51,288 bases of DNA from an uncultured Alistipes sp. (lineage in GTDB: Bacteria; Bacteroidota; Bacteroidia; Bacteroidales; Rikenellaceae), in NCBI GenBank assembly GCA_948442615.1, contig CAOJSG010000010.1:1-51288 (forward strand), written 5' to 3'. Within the stretch, counting starts at the first letter, position 1. The number at the start of each line of letters is the position of its first letter. The position numbers were made by a program, and so were the translations under genes. The notes below the pieces were generated by a model. The model worked only from the letters and a program-made list of their open reading frames with translations, searched no databases and was not told the DNA's origin. Shown piece by piece: positions 7,592-17,208 of this stretch.

Positions 7592-9583
7592 TTACAGGGC
7601 CTCTATGCGGAAGCGGTAGCGGATGCTGCCCTCCCACCACATGGAGAAGTTCGTGCCCCACAGGTTGTTGTAGAGGCAGAAATGGACGCCTCGGTTCAGG
7701 TCGGGCTGCGCGGTCGAGTAGTTGAGCGCGCCGCGTTCGCCGACGACGAGTAGTGGAGCGTCCAGCGAGGTGATGCGCAGGCGTCCGCGGCGGGTCGTGA
7801 GATCGACGTATTCGTCGATGCCGTGCATTTGGCGGTTGCCTCCCGGAACCACGTCCGTCAGGTCGACGGGCCGCCCCGTCTTCTGGGCCTGTACGGCGGT
7901 CAGCCCTTCCGGCTTGAACGACAGCCAGTACGCTTCGGGCATGCGGTTGGCGGGCTTCCGGAACAGCGTGAGGGTCAGTTCGACGCTTTTCCCGTCGGGC
8001 GCCACGCGATACTCCATCTGCGTCTGCTCGGGCAGCACCCGGGCGTCGATCCGCGCGTCGGCCGGAAACGCCAGTTCGCAGCGGATCCGCGTCCCCTGCC
8101 CGTCGCGGTCTACGGCGCAGCCCTCCATCCGAGCTTCGACGACGGCGCTCTGCGCTCCGCTCTTCTCCAGCCCGGGTTTGCCGTTGTCCTCGAGCGCCCA
8201 TTTGACCCGGCGGGTCAGGTAGACCTCCTGGAAGCGGGCGTAGTCGTCCGCCGAGAAGCTCTGGTAGGCGACGTCGCCGATGCGGCATCCGATCTTCCCG
8301 ATCTTGCAATCGCAGCTTCCCGTGGCGTCTATGCGGCGGTCGCGGTCTCGCGATGCGATCTGCGGTGGGTCGAACCGGCCGATGGGGCGAAGCGCGGCTA
8401 CGGCCTCGTCGCGCAGGGACGCAGGCAGCAGGGCGATCGCCTTGTCGATGTTGTCGTCGATCTCCTGCCACGAACGCTCCATGTAGCGGAACGGCGGCAG
8501 ATCGCGGGCTGCCGAGAAGGCGTCGAACCCGTATTTGTCCCAGTTTTTCAGAAATACCTTGACGTCCGCGCCCCACGTGTGTTCGGCGATCATGCCGAGG
8601 CGTACGGCGAAATCGATCGCCGTGTCGCTGTCGGGGTCGAGCCTCCCCTGGCGGATCCAGGCGGAGTAGAGCCGCGACAGTTCGCGGTATCGGGACATGC
8701 GCAGGGGCGAGCTTCCGTAGCCGTAGATCCACGTGTCGCCGATTTCGGAGGTCAGCACCGGCATCAGGCCGCGCATGGCGGCGAGCTCCTCCGCCACGGC
8801 GTTGAGCGACGAGGCTGCGATCTCGGCGTTGGGGTAGCGCCGGCGGAGCTCCGCATAGATGCTTTTCACGCGCTCCGCGGTGTGAGGTCCTTTGTTGTCG
8901 TTGGTGAAATTGATCGATACGGCGGTCTGGCCGTCGGGCAGGATCATGTCTTCGCCGTAGGTTTTCTGGTACATCAGCACGATCTCCCTGCCGCTGCGCT
9001 CGTCGCGCCACAGGCAGACAGGCGGAACGGACGGAACGGAGGCCGCCGAATTGACGCCGATCTGCAGGAAGGTGATTCCTGCGTCGCACAGCAGGGGTAC
9101 GATGCTGCGCGTGTGGCCCGGGACATCGGTCATCTTGGCGGCGACGGTCTTTTTGCCGAACTCGGCGTCGAGGCGGCGGGAGAGTTTCAGGATGGCTGCG
9201 AACATCTCCTCGTTCATGGATTCGGACTCCACCGTGTAGGGTACGCCGTTCCAGACGATGTCCCCGCGCCGGATGGCCTCCCGGAGATCCCCGACGGCTT
9301 CGGGCGATGCCTGGCGCAGATAGGCGTCCACGAGCCACGAGCCGGTCGTCCATACGTAGCGTTCGGCGCCCCCTTCTTCGCGCAGCTGTTCGGCGACGGC
9401 GATGGCCTTGGGGATGAATTCGTCGATGTAGCGCTGCTCGACCTTCGAACTGAGTTCGGTGAATCCGATGTCGAGATGCGTCTTGAAAATGGCGTGTACC
9501 TTCTTTACCCGGAGGTCGGGCTCTTGGGCGGTGCCGGGGAGGGTCGCTCCCAGCAAAAACAAGAGAATTAGGATTCGTCGCAT
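7592..9583 (-). CDS. DUF5054 protein, GH38-like alpha-mannosidase relative
   Basis: A 663-residue exported protein: signal peptide MRRILILLFLLGATLPGTAQ, then HAIFKTHLDIGFTELSSKV. The HLD motif corresponds to the zinc-binding His-x-Asp of GH38 alpha-mannosidases. A conserved Asp follows in KMTDVPGHT, the equivalent of the GH38 nucleophile region, and later come EIGDTWIYG and AEHTWGADV. The second half is beta-rich. This is the layout of DUF5054 proteins, which are common in Bacteroidota PULs and poorly characterised. ATG 9583 is chosen because it starts the signal peptide; the upstream frame is out-of-frame kinase sequence. It is 26 bp after the ROK kinase gene. It probably acts in the periplasm on a mannose- or related sugar-containing glycan. 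Confidence 0.78.
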   Translation of the reverse strand: MRRILILLFLLGATLPGTAQEPDLRVKKVHAIFKTHLDIGFTELSSKVEQRYIDEFIPKAIAVAEQLREEGGAERYVWTTGSWLVDAYLRQASPEAVGDLREAIRRGDIVWNGVPYTVESESMNEEMFAAILKLSRRLDAEFGKKTVAAKMTDVPGHTRSIVPLLCDAGITFLQIGVNSAASVPSVPPVCLWRDERSGREIVLMYQKTYGEDMILPDGQTAVSINFTNDNKGPHTAERVKSIYAELRRRYPNAEIAASSLNAVAEELAAMRGLMPVLTSEIGDTWIYGYGSSPLRMSRYRELSRLYSAWIRQGRLDPDSDTAIDFAVRLGMIAEHTWGADVKVFLKNWDKYGFDAFSAARDLPPFRYMERSWQEIDDNIDKAIALLPASLRDEAVAALRPIGRFDPPQIASRDRDRRIDATGSCDCKIGKIGCRIGDVAYQSFSADDYARFQEVYLTRRVKWALEDNGKPGLEKSGAQSAVVEARMEGCAVDRDGQGTRIRCELAFPADARIDARVLPEQTQMEYRVAPDGKSVELTLTLFRKPANRMPEAYWLSFKPEGLTAVQAQKTGRPVDLTDVVPGGNRQMHGIDEYVDLTTRRGRLRITSLDAPLLVVGERGALNYSTAQPDLNRGVHFCLYNNLWGTNFSMWWEGSIRYRFRIEAL

Positions 9584-9609
9584 TGGGATGGCGGTGTGTT
9601 TGGGTGATT

Positions 9610-10737
9610 TTATCGGTGTCGGAGCCCGGCTGTGCCGCGCGGCCCGTCCAGCTGTGCGATCGCATAGGCGTAGGCGCCCAGCGCGATGGCCCGGCTGGCG
9701 CCCAGCTTCGAGCAGACGACGGCGGTCTGACGGGCATGGTCGTAGCCCGTCCGCTCGGATGTGCCGGGTATGGGGACCTGTATCGTCTTTTCTCGCACGA
9801 AGGCTGCGGCTTCGTCGGGAGAGTCGAGGTCGTAGGCGCGCATCTGCAGCCTGGGGAAGCTTTCGCCCGCGAACGTGCCGATGCTGCCGCGCATTTCTTG
9901 CAGCAGTGCGGGCATGAAGTATTTCCTGGCTCCGGTGAGCCCGCCGCCCAGCACTACGATGCCGTCGATGATGGTCAGCGCCTGCGAGATGACATCTCCG
10001 GCCACCTCTCCGAAACGCCGGAAACTCTCCCGCGCCGCATCGGCGTCGCCGGGGCGCAGCCCCTCCGCAATGTCGAAAATATCCTTCGGGGTGAGCCGTC
10101 CGTCCCGATCGCCGCTCAGCTCGGCGTAGGTGCGGCGGATCGCGCGGATGCTGACGCTCTCCTCGCAGATCATGCCGTCGTGGCGTTTGTTGCGGAAGAC
10201 CCAGACGTCGCCGCCGCATCCGTTGTCGCCGGTCAGCAGCTTCCCGTCGATGACTGCGCCGGCGCCGAACCCCGTGCCGAGCGTGACGCCCAGCAGGTTC
10301 CGGTAGCGCTTCGTCGATCCGCCTGCCTCCAGCAGCGCATTGACCTCCGGCAGCGCGCCCGAGATGGCTTCGCCGTAGGCGAACAGGTTGCCGTCGTTGT
10401 TGATGAATACAGGAATGCCGAAGCGCCGTTCGAGGTAGGGGCCCAATGCGACTCCGCCGCGAAAGGAGGGGAAGTTCGGCAGGTCGCCGATGATGCCGTT
10501 GGCATAGTCGGCCGGTCCCGGGAAGGCGAAGCTGATGGCGTCCGGGCTCGCGGGGAGTTGCCGCTGCACGGTTTCGAATCCTTCGACCAGCGTCGCCAGC
10601 ATGCGGTCGAGGTCGTCCGGACAGGAGGGGAAATGCACCGGCGCGACGATCTCGCGATCGGACGCCATGGCCGAGAAGACGAGGTTTGTTCCGCCGGCGT
10701 CGAGGGTCAGAACGATGCGTGGATCGGTTTCGTACAT
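9610..10737 (-). CDS. ROK-family sugar kinase
   Basis: A 375-residue cytoplasmic kinase. The N-terminal phosphate motif is LTLDAGGTNLVFS, the catalytic Asp lies in FINNDGNLFAYGE, and the second glycine-rich motif is GVTLGTGFGAGAVIDG. The C-terminal adenosine region includes GIVVLGGGLTGARKYF. The cysteine-rich zinc motif of most ROK proteins is absent: the region reads GDVWVFRNKRHDGMICEES. That suggests an atypical subgroup. It should phosphorylate an imported hexose at the expense of ATP; the exact sugar is not decidable. ATG 10737 lies one base after the stop of the isomerase gene, so the two are tightly coupled, which fits a kinase feeding an aldose-phosphate isomerase. Confidence 0.88.
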   Translation of the reverse strand: MYETDPRIVLTLDAGGTNLVFSAMASDREIVAPVHFPSCPDDLDRMLATLVEGFETVQRQLPASPDAISFAFPGPADYANGIIGDLPNFPSFRGGVALGPYLERRFGIPVFINNDGNLFAYGEAISGALPEVNALLEAGGSTKRYRNLLGVTLGTGFGAGAVIDGKLLTGDNGCGGDVWVFRNKRHDGMICEESVSIRAIRRTYAELSGDRDGRLTPKDIFDIAEGLRPGDADAARESFRRFGEVAGDVISQALTIIDGIVVLGGGLTGARKYFMPALLQEMRGSIGTFAGESFPRLQMRAYDLDSPDEAAAFVREKTIQVPIPGTSERTGYDHARQTAVVCSKLGASRAIALGAYAYAIAQLDGPRGTAGLRHR

Positions 10738-10738
10738 G

Positions 10739-12487
10739 TTATTCTTTCGTTTGAGGTCGTACAAAGGCTTTGATCGTGCCGCAGCGCATGCCTGCTTCGA
10801 GCGGCCGGATCGTGTATTCGCCGACTGCGGCGGGGACGATGAAGGTCTCCGCATAGTGGACGACGAACGGTTCGAATGCGCGGGTCGGGCTTTCGACTAC
10901 GGCCACCTGTCCTTCTATCAGGTTGAGCACCTGTACTCCGCCCTGCGTGTGGTGGAGCACCCGGGAGGTGAACCAATGGCGGCGGGTTTCGATGAACTCG
11001 GCCTCGTGGAGCCCTGTCTTCTCCTCCTGCCAGCCGTCTCCCGAAGCGACGGGGACGACCGCGTTGCAGAGCCGCTCCCGGACGTATTCGGTATTGCGGT
11101 TCCAGTCGATGACCTGCGCGGCGTGCTTGATGTTGATGGGACGGGGCTTCCCGTCGAGCCCCATGCGTCCCCAATCCCACATCTTGAACGTGAAGATGTT
11201 CGGCGTGGCGCTGATCTCGAGCACGAGGGAGCCCGAGCCCGAGCAGTGGATCGTTCCGCCCGGAATCAGGTAGTGGTCGTGCTTCTTGGCCGGCAGGCGG
11301 TTGACGAAGCGTTCGGTGTCGAAAGGCGTGCCCGCGGCCTGCGCATTTTCGAGCGCCCCGATCATTTCCTGCGGGTCGGTGCCCGTCCGGATGCCCAGGT
11401 ATACGCTGGCTTCGGGGGTGGCGTCCAGCAGGTAGTAGCTCTCGTCCTGCGTGTAGCGCATGCCGAACGTCCGGCGGATGTAGGCGTCGGTCGGGTGGAC
11501 CTGCAGACTCAGGTTGCCGCCGCGGACGGTGTCGAGAAAATCGAAGCGTATCGGGAAGCTCTCTCCGAATCTCTGGCGGTTGGCCGCTCCGAGCAGTTCG
11601 TGCGGCCGGAGATAGACGAGGTTCGACGCCGGGGTCTCGAAGAGCCTGTCTCCGACGCGCAAATAGAGGCTGTTTTCCTCCGGTACGCAGTCGAAGCACC
11701 AGCCGTAGTTGATCTTCCCGCGGTCCAGATCGCAGACCTCCTTCATCCATTGCCCGCCCCAGGGTGCGGGGTCGAAGAACGGCACGACACGGAACGGCCG
11801 CCGTACGGTGCGTTCGATCCCTTGCATGAACGTCTCGGCGGCGAGCATGAGCGGGGCTTCCGGGCGGTGCGTGTCGATCCAGTAGTCGACCCGGTGGTAG
11901 AGGCTCTTTTTATGGTTGTCCAGCAGGGGCCAGTCGTTGAAATACCCGCGTTTGTACTGCCGCGCAGGGCTTTCGGCCGAATTGTCGACCCCGAGTCCGT
12001 GCACGGCGTGCGCGCGGAATCGTTGCTGGATCTCCCAGCGGGCCATGTCGGCGTAGACGGTCAGTTCGGCCGCCGGGGCCACGTAGCCGGCGCCGCAGCC
12101 GTATACGATCGTCGGGATTCGCCGGGTGCGGATCCGTTCGCGCGCCGACTGCAGTTTTTTCGGGTCGAAATAGTCTCCGATGCCCAGCGGCGAGAGGTAG
12201 CCGAATAGCTCGTCGTCGGTGACATAGGGCTGCGTCATGGCGCGTATCTCCTGTTCGCCGAGGAACATGCGGGATGTTTCGAGGAGTTCGGCCCCGGGCC
12301 ACAGCCGGCGCAGTGCAGCCGTGAGTTCGTCGTCGTCGACACCGACGTAGGTGTCGAATACCAGCAGCGGAGCCTGGCCTCCGAGGTGTTGCGTGAGCCG
12401 CTCGCCGATCTCCTCCCACCCGGCCCAGACCGGCCCGTCGACCGTCGTGCTCGGGTATTTGTCGTAGCTGTTTCCGTGTTCGTGCAT
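10739..12487 (-). CDS. manA: Class I mannose-6-phosphate isomerase with extra N-terminal domain
   Basis: A 582-residue protein. The C-terminal ~360 residues are a type I phosphomannose isomerase cupin. Zinc-ligand elements are visible as NLSLQVHPTD (Gln and His), DESYYLLD (Glu), and GTIHCSGSGSLVLEIS (His). It interconverts mannose-6-phosphate and fructose-6-phosphate. The N-terminal ~220 residues resemble the nucleotide/nucleoside-kinase-like domain that I recall on long Bacteroidota ManA proteins (VYGCGAGYVAP, VYADMARWEIQQR, YKRGYFNDWPLLDNHKKSL); its role is unclear. ATG 12487 is chosen over ATG 12532 because the -7 box TATGTTTG lies at 12537-12530, inside the longer option. It leads the leftward operon with the kinase, DUF5054 and GH79-like genes. 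Confidence 0.87.
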   Translation of the reverse strand: MHEHGNSYDKYPSTTVDGPVWAGWEEIGERLTQHLGGQAPLLVFDTYVGVDDDELTAALRRLWPGAELLETSRMFLGEQEIRAMTQPYVTDDELFGYLSPLGIGDYFDPKKLQSARERIRTRRIPTIVYGCGAGYVAPAAELTVYADMARWEIQQRFRAHAVHGLGVDNSAESPARQYKRGYFNDWPLLDNHKKSLYHRVDYWIDTHRPEAPLMLAAETFMQGIERTVRRPFRVVPFFDPAPWGGQWMKEVCDLDRGKINYGWCFDCVPEENSLYLRVGDRLFETPASNLVYLRPHELLGAANRQRFGESFPIRFDFLDTVRGGNLSLQVHPTDAYIRRTFGMRYTQDESYYLLDATPEASVYLGIRTGTDPQEMIGALENAQAAGTPFDTERFVNRLPAKKHDHYLIPGGTIHCSGSGSLVLEISATPNIFTFKMWDWGRMGLDGKPRPINIKHAAQVIDWNRNTEYVRERLCNAVVPVASGDGWQEEKTGLHEAEFIETRRHWFTSRVLHHTQGGVQVLNLIEGQVAVVESPTRAFEPFVVHYAETFIVPAAVGEYTIRPLEAGMRCGTIKAFVRPQTKE

Positions 12488-12529
12488 GTATTTATCCGGT
12501 ATTATATGTTTGTAGGTATTATGAATGTG

Positions 12530-12537
12530 CAAACATA
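12530..12537 (-). promoter_or_regulatory. -7 box of the manA operon
   Basis: TATGTTTG on the minus strand fits TAnnTTTG, about 43 bp before ATG 12487. It starts the leftward operon and lies in the AT-rich divergent region 12488-12926, which holds no gene. A second TATGTTTG lies on the plus strand at 12506-12513 as part of a longer inverted arrangement with CAAACATA. Confidence 0.5.
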
Positions 12538-12696
12538 ATATTTTTTTTTGAATTACGAATTATCCGGAGCATATTTTTTATACAAAACAAACATTTGATA
12601 ACTATATATTTATAATAGGTATTCGTTGTCGGGGCTTGTTGGCGTTATTGTGCCTACTTTCGGTCGGAACGGCGCGCGGAGGTTCGCTGTTCTTTT

Positions 12697-12762
12697 GGAT
12701 AAAATCGTATTATCTTCCGTTAAAATCATTGAAGACCTCGTGGGGGAATCGCCGTACTTTTG
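12697..12762 (+). promoter_or_regulatory. GH2 promoter with paired 21-bp direct repeats
   Basis: GATAAAATC (12698-12706) and GTTAAAATC (12719-12727) are direct repeats spaced 21 bp, followed 36 bp later by the -7 box TACTTTTG (12755-12762). The whole segment aligns without gaps to 17209-17274 in front of SusC, including a shared 14-mer GGATAAAATCGTAT. Two half-sites two helical turns apart next to the core promoter is the classical AraC-family activator geometry. Confidence 0.65.
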
Positions 12763-12868
12763 CGAAATATCATGCGCGTTCTCCCCGATTGATCGATCCG
12801 CAGCCGCGAAAGTGCGATATTTCGCTGCGAAAATGTAAGAAAAAGTTGTTTTGTTCGATTCTTCATCG

Positions 12869-12888
12869 TATATTTGTATGTACATATA
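12869..12888 (+). promoter_or_regulatory. Second -7 box and palindrome before the GH2 gene
   Basis: TATATTTG (12869-12876) matches the -7 consensus and overlaps TTTGT-ATGT-ACATA, the TTTGT-N4-ACAwA element seen at the AraC and SusC promoters. A transcript from here would have a leader of about 40 nt. Confidence 0.5.
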
Positions 12889-12926
12889 ATATATGTTTCT
12901 ACTATTCTCCGATATGCTAATCTAAA

Positions 12927-15383
12927 ATGTCGATTATGGGTATTTCTGTCAAAAAATGGCTCTCGTTGTTTTTCGTGTGGTTCATCGGCGTCGGGACGCT
13001 TGCCGCGGCTTCGCCTCGGCGTGTCGACAACATCGATACGGACTGGTATTTCCATCTCGGCGATCTGGAGGACGGGGTCGAAACGGTCGATTACGCCTCC
13101 TGGCGGCTGCTCGACGTGCCGCACGACTGGAGCATCGAACAGGCATACGATAAGAATGTGCCGGGCCATCGGGCCAATGCCCACCTGCCTGCCGGCATCG
13201 GTTGGTATAAGAAAGAGATCGAGTGGAGCGACGACTGGGAGGACAAGCTCGTTTTCGTCGATTTCGACGGCGTCTACATGAAGAGCACCGTATGGATCAA
13301 CGGCCGGCAGATCGGCTATCGCCCGAACGGGTATCTCAGCCTGTTCTATGAGTTGACGCCGCACCTGAAAAAGGGAAAGAACGTGCTGACGGTGAAGGTC
13401 GACAACTCGCTGCAGCCCAGCGCGCGCTGGTATACCGGAAGCGGCATATACCGGCACGTGAACCTCGTCGTCACGGACAAGATCCGCGTCGAAAAGGACG
13501 GCACCTATGTCACGACGCCCGAGGTGGAGCGCGAACGTGCGTCGGTCGATTTCGAGGTCGAGATCGAGAACCGGCTTCCGGAGACCTACGCGAGGATCAC
13601 CTCGGTGATCGAGGATGACCGAGGCCGCGAAGTGGCCCGGACCTCGGAGCGGGCGAAGCTGGTCAACGGCCGGAACACGGTCAGGGGACGGCTCGAGGTC
13701 GCTTCGCCGCGGCTTTGGTCGCCGGATGCTCCGGAGCTCTACACGCTCAAGACGATCATCGAGAGCGACGGGAAAACCTACGACGAATATCCGACGCGTT
13801 TCGGAATCCGTAAGCTGGAGTTCGATCCGGCGTTCGGATTCCGCCTCAACGGCGCGAACACCAAGATGAAGGGCGTCTGCCTGCATCAGAATACCGGCCC
13901 GTTCGGAATCGCGCTGCCCGACGATACCTGGCGCAAGCGCCTCGCGATGCTCAAGGAGATGGGCTGCAATGCCATCCGTACCTCGCATTATCCCTATTCC
14001 CCGACCTTCTACCGGATGTGCGACGAGATGGGGTTCATGGTCATGGACGAGCCCTGGGACGGCTGGGCGCAGTGGACGCGCAACGGCAAGGCCCGTTACG
14101 ACTATAGCTACTATTTCCTCGACTGGTGGCAGCAGGACCTGCGGGATTTCATCCGGCGCGACCGCAACCACCCCTGCGTGGTGATCTGGTGCATGGGCAA
14201 CGAAGTCTGGCGTTTCGAGAACCATATGTACTGGCAGAAACTCATCAACGACACCTTTCACCGCATGGATCCTACGCGTCCCACCACGCAGGCCTGGGCG
14301 CTGGGCGAATATCTCGACATCGCGGGGTTCAATGCCAACGGCGAGGGCCGTTTCGACCTGGCGGACTTCCACGCCGCGCAGCCGGACAAGCTCGCCGTGG
14401 GTACGGAGATCCCCCATACCCGCCAGACCCGGGGCGTGTACCGTACGAAGACCTCCTACATGCCCTGGGACGAACCCGATCGTTCGGGTCAGGAGACGGG
14501 GGCGACCGATCTCGGCAGGCTTTTCCCGATAGCCGATCTGACGGAGGAGGAGGTGTTCACGGGCGTCGACCTGCGCTATGCGTCGGGCTACGACAACCAG
14601 ACCCGTAAGATCAGCTGCCGCGACCAGTGGATCCAGACCCGGGACAATTACTTCTTCATCGGCGAGTTCCGCTGGACGGCGTTCGACTACCTGGGCGAAT
14701 CCTGGGGATGGCCCGCCCGCACGAACAACTACGGGATCATCGACATGGCGGATTTCCCCAAGGATGCTTATTACCTGTATCAGAGTTTCTGGTCGGACAA
14801 GCCCATGGTGCATCTGCTGCCGCACTGGACGCATCCCGGGAAGGAGGGCGTCGAGATTCCGGTCGTGGTCTATACCAACGGCGATGAGGCCGAACTGCTG
14901 CTCGACGGCAGGTCGCTCGGCCGCAAGGCGATGGATCCGGACGTGCTGCAGATCGTGTGGCTGGTGCCGTACAAGGCCGGGACGCTGACGTCGATCGCCT
15001 ATAAGGACGGAAAGGAGATCGCCCGCAAAAGCGTCTCGACGGCCTCGGAGCCCGCTGCGGTGAAGCTGATGGTCGACCGCTCCGCCGTGCGCGCCAACCG
15101 GCGGGACGTGATCTATCTGACGGTGGATATCGTCGATGACAAAGGGCGTCCGGTGCCCCATGCGGACAATTTTGTCGAATTCGGGATCGAAGGGCCGCAT
15201 AAGCTGCTGGGCGTGGAGAACGGCGACATTCTCGATCTGAACGGAGCAAAGTCGCGGTCCGGCAAGGCGTTCATGGGGAAGACCCTGCTGGTGCTCCAGT
15301 CGACCGGAACGGCGGGCGAGATCGTCGTGACGGCCCGGAGCGAGGGGCTGAAGTCCGGCAGACAGGTGATAAAGGTGCTGTGA
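12927..15383 (+). CDS. Glycoside hydrolase family 2 enzyme (beta-galactosidase-like)
   Basis: An 818-residue exported GH2 protein. A signal peptide (KKWLSLFFVWFIGVGTLAAA) is followed by the jelly-roll sugar-binding domain (LPAGIGWYKKEIEW, RWYTGSGIYRHV), an Ig-like domain, and the TIM barrel from about residue 290. The acid/base is Glu426 in WCMGNEVW; the nucleophile is Glu580 in GEFRWTAFDYLG. The C-terminal part matches DUF4982 plus an Ig-like domain (VYLTVDIVDDKGRPVP-like strand). This layout is common among PUL beta-galactosidases, beta-glucuronidases and relatives, so the sugar specificity is open. Translation may start at ATG 12927 or at ATG 12936. It heads the rightward operon and shares its activator site with SusC. 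Confidence 0.9.
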   Translation: MSIMGISVKKWLSLFFVWFIGVGTLAAASPRRVDNIDTDWYFHLGDLEDGVETVDYASWRLLDVPHDWSIEQAYDKNVPGHRANAHLPAGIGWYKKEIEWSDDWEDKLVFVDFDGVYMKSTVWINGRQIGYRPNGYLSLFYELTPHLKKGKNVLTVKVDNSLQPSARWYTGSGIYRHVNLVVTDKIRVEKDGTYVTTPEVERERASVDFEVEIENRLPETYARITSVIEDDRGREVARTSERAKLVNGRNTVRGRLEVASPRLWSPDAPELYTLKTIIESDGKTYDEYPTRFGIRKLEFDPAFGFRLNGANTKMKGVCLHQNTGPFGIALPDDTWRKRLAMLKEMGCNAIRTSHYPYSPTFYRMCDEMGFMVMDEPWDGWAQWTRNGKARYDYSYYFLDWWQQDLRDFIRRDRNHPCVVIWCMGNEVWRFENHMYWQKLINDTFHRMDPTRPTTQAWALGEYLDIAGFNANGEGRFDLADFHAAQPDKLAVGTEIPHTRQTRGVYRTKTSYMPWDEPDRSGQETGATDLGRLFPIADLTEEEVFTGVDLRYASGYDNQTRKISCRDQWIQTRDNYFFIGEFRWTAFDYLGESWGWPARTNNYGIIDMADFPKDAYYLYQSFWSDKPMVHLLPHWTHPGKEGVEIPVVVYTNGDEAELLLDGRSLGRKAMDPDVLQIVWLVPYKAGTLTSIAYKDGKEIARKSVSTASEPAAVKLMVDRSAVRANRRDVIYLTVDIVDDKGRPVPHADNFVEFGIEGPHKLLGVENGDILDLNGAKSRSGKAFMGKTLLVLQSTGTAGEIVVTARSEGLKSGRQVIKVL

Positions 15384-15430
15384 GACGCCGGCGTGCGATC
15401 CGACCGAAAAATCTTTAAACTCCGAGCGCT

Positions 15431-17161
15431 ATGAAAAAGATGATGTGGGGAATGGTGTTTTTTGCCGTATGTCTTTCGACGGCGGGCTTCGCCGGGAGCG
15501 GTCCGGCGCGGCGCCGGGAGCCGGTCGTGCCCCGCGTCCGTTTTGCCGGCGACCGTTTCGCCGCGCAGGCGTCGGCGATTTTCGCCGAAACGCTCAAAGA
15601 TATGCACGGCAAGCTGGAATACGGCGACGACCCCCGTTTCGGCGCGGGATTTTTCCATACCTCGACCGACACGCTCGGCAGGCCGAATTATTACAGGCAG
15701 ATGTGGGCGCGGGATTGCGGACGCGGCGTTATGGAGCTCGCTCGTTTCGGATTCGCCGGCGACGCGAAGATGGTCGCACGGTATTTTCTCGCCCATATCA
15801 ATCTGACGGACCATTGGGGGCGCGAGATCCATCGTCCGTATATTCCCCACAATGCGGCCGAGCTGGACGGCAATGCCTGGATTCTGTCGGCGATATGTTC
15901 GGCCTGGAGGGTCAACGGCCGGGACGAGGCGCTGGGCCGGGAGTTCTGCGACGGCATTCTGCCCGTCGTCGGCTGGGTGGATTCGCTGATCCGGGTGTCG
16001 CCCTGCGGAGGCCTGCTGCCTTCGATCTCCGAGCTGTCGGGGAATCCGAGCGTGAAGTATCCGGTTTACAGCCTCTTCGGCAACTACGGAATGGGGGTCG
16101 CACTGGAGATGGTCGCCGAGATGGCCGAGGCCTCGGGCGAGCGGGACCTGGCCGGACGGGTCCGGCTGATGCGTGCGGCGATGGAGAAGGCGCTCCGCTC
16201 GCTGGTTTCGGACGGGCGGATAAGCTATGCGCCGAAGGGGTGCTGGTTCAATGGTTTCGACGGCCGCACCGGTTCGGCGTACGACCTGTCCGACTGGGAC
16301 GGAACGGCCTGGCCGATCTGGCACTGGACGCGCCAGCTGCCTTTCATCCAGGATTACGATGCGGGGCGCAGCCGGATCGGGGGCGAGTTCGGGAAGGTCC
16401 ACCGGGAGAGCTACCTCCTGCTGCGGCACTGGATGGCCGAGGGGGCGTATTTCCGCAAGTACGGATTCGTGAGCAATTCCGGCTGGACCGGAATGGGCGG
16501 ACGCCACGACGAGACGATGTGCGGATACGGCCAGGGCTTCTTCACGCAGGCCGCCCTGATGGCCGATGACGTGAACACCTACTCGAAATGCCTGGAGGGC
16601 ATTGCCCGCCTGGGATACGACGGGGGCGTGATCGAGCAGATGTCGCACGAGCGCAATCCGTTCCTGATGAACGAGTGTTTCAGCTACGAGAACTACGAGA
16701 CCGGACTCGATCATACGTTCGGAACGCATAAGAACGGCCGCCGGGAGATCATGGAGAATCCCGGCGACGAGGGGAATCTCGTCCAGGAGGCCGAGATTAT
16801 CAAGGCTTTCGCGCTGGTCGTCGGCGTGAGTTGCGAGGACGGAAGACTCGTCGTCATGCCGCGTCTGCCGTGGCTCTGGGACACGATGGAATGCCGGGAT
16901 CTGCCCGTGGCGGACAAACACGGCGTGATCCGGCGCATAAACCTGACGTTCCGCCATGAGCGCTGGCTGGGCCGATGCACGCTGACGATCGGCGGGGCGG
17001 AGGGATTCGACGCGCTGGACGTCCGGTTCGGGCCGTTCCCCAGAATGACGGAGAATCCGTGCGGCTTCGCGCTCGAACAGAGCGATAACTGCTCCTGGAT
17101 CTGGCTCAGGGGGCAGAAGAACACGACGAAAGAGCTTTCCGTCGAGACCCCGTTTCTTTGA
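15431..17161 (+). CDS. Six-hairpin glycosidase-like protein, exported
   Basis: A 576-residue protein with a signal peptide (MKKMMWGMVFFAVCLSTAGFAG). The sequence is helical with repeated aromatic and acidic motifs typical of (alpha/alpha)6 glycosidases: YYRQMWARDCGRGVMELAR near residue 85, HRPYIPHNAAELDGNAW, LSDWDGTAWPIWHWTRQLP near 300, and a WTGMGGRHDETM region. I cannot assign a numbered GH family with confidence; GH15/63/78-type folds share this look. Candidate catalytic acids are the Asp of WARDC and the Glu/Asp of AELDG. It lies 48 bp after the GH2 gene and is probably transcribed with it. It is likely a periplasmic glycosidase acting on the same glycan. Confidence 0.7.
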   Translation: MKKMMWGMVFFAVCLSTAGFAGSGPARRREPVVPRVRFAGDRFAAQASAIFAETLKDMHGKLEYGDDPRFGAGFFHTSTDTLGRPNYYRQMWARDCGRGVMELARFGFAGDAKMVARYFLAHINLTDHWGREIHRPYIPHNAAELDGNAWILSAICSAWRVNGRDEALGREFCDGILPVVGWVDSLIRVSPCGGLLPSISELSGNPSVKYPVYSLFGNYGMGVALEMVAEMAEASGERDLAGRVRLMRAAMEKALRSLVSDGRISYAPKGCWFNGFDGRTGSAYDLSDWDGTAWPIWHWTRQLPFIQDYDAGRSRIGGEFGKVHRESYLLLRHWMAEGAYFRKYGFVSNSGWTGMGGRHDETMCGYGQGFFTQAALMADDVNTYSKCLEGIARLGYDGGVIEQMSHERNPFLMNECFSYENYETGLDHTFGTHKNGRREIMENPGDEGNLVQEAEIIKAFALVVGVSCEDGRLVVMPRLPWLWDTMECRDLPVADKHGVIRRINLTFRHERWLGRCTLTIGGAEGFDALDVRFGPFPRMTENPCGFALEQSDNCSWIWLRGQKNTTKELSVETPFL

Positions 17162-17208
17162 TCGGCGCGCACGCCGGCCGCCGCGCCGCGGTCCCGTCCT
17201 GCGCAAGA

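Noticed and set aside
12726..15200. 824-residue minus-strand frame opposite the GH2 gene
   Set aside because: Low-complexity sequence rich in Val/Asp/Arg and no domain, against a well-defined GH2 on the plus strand.
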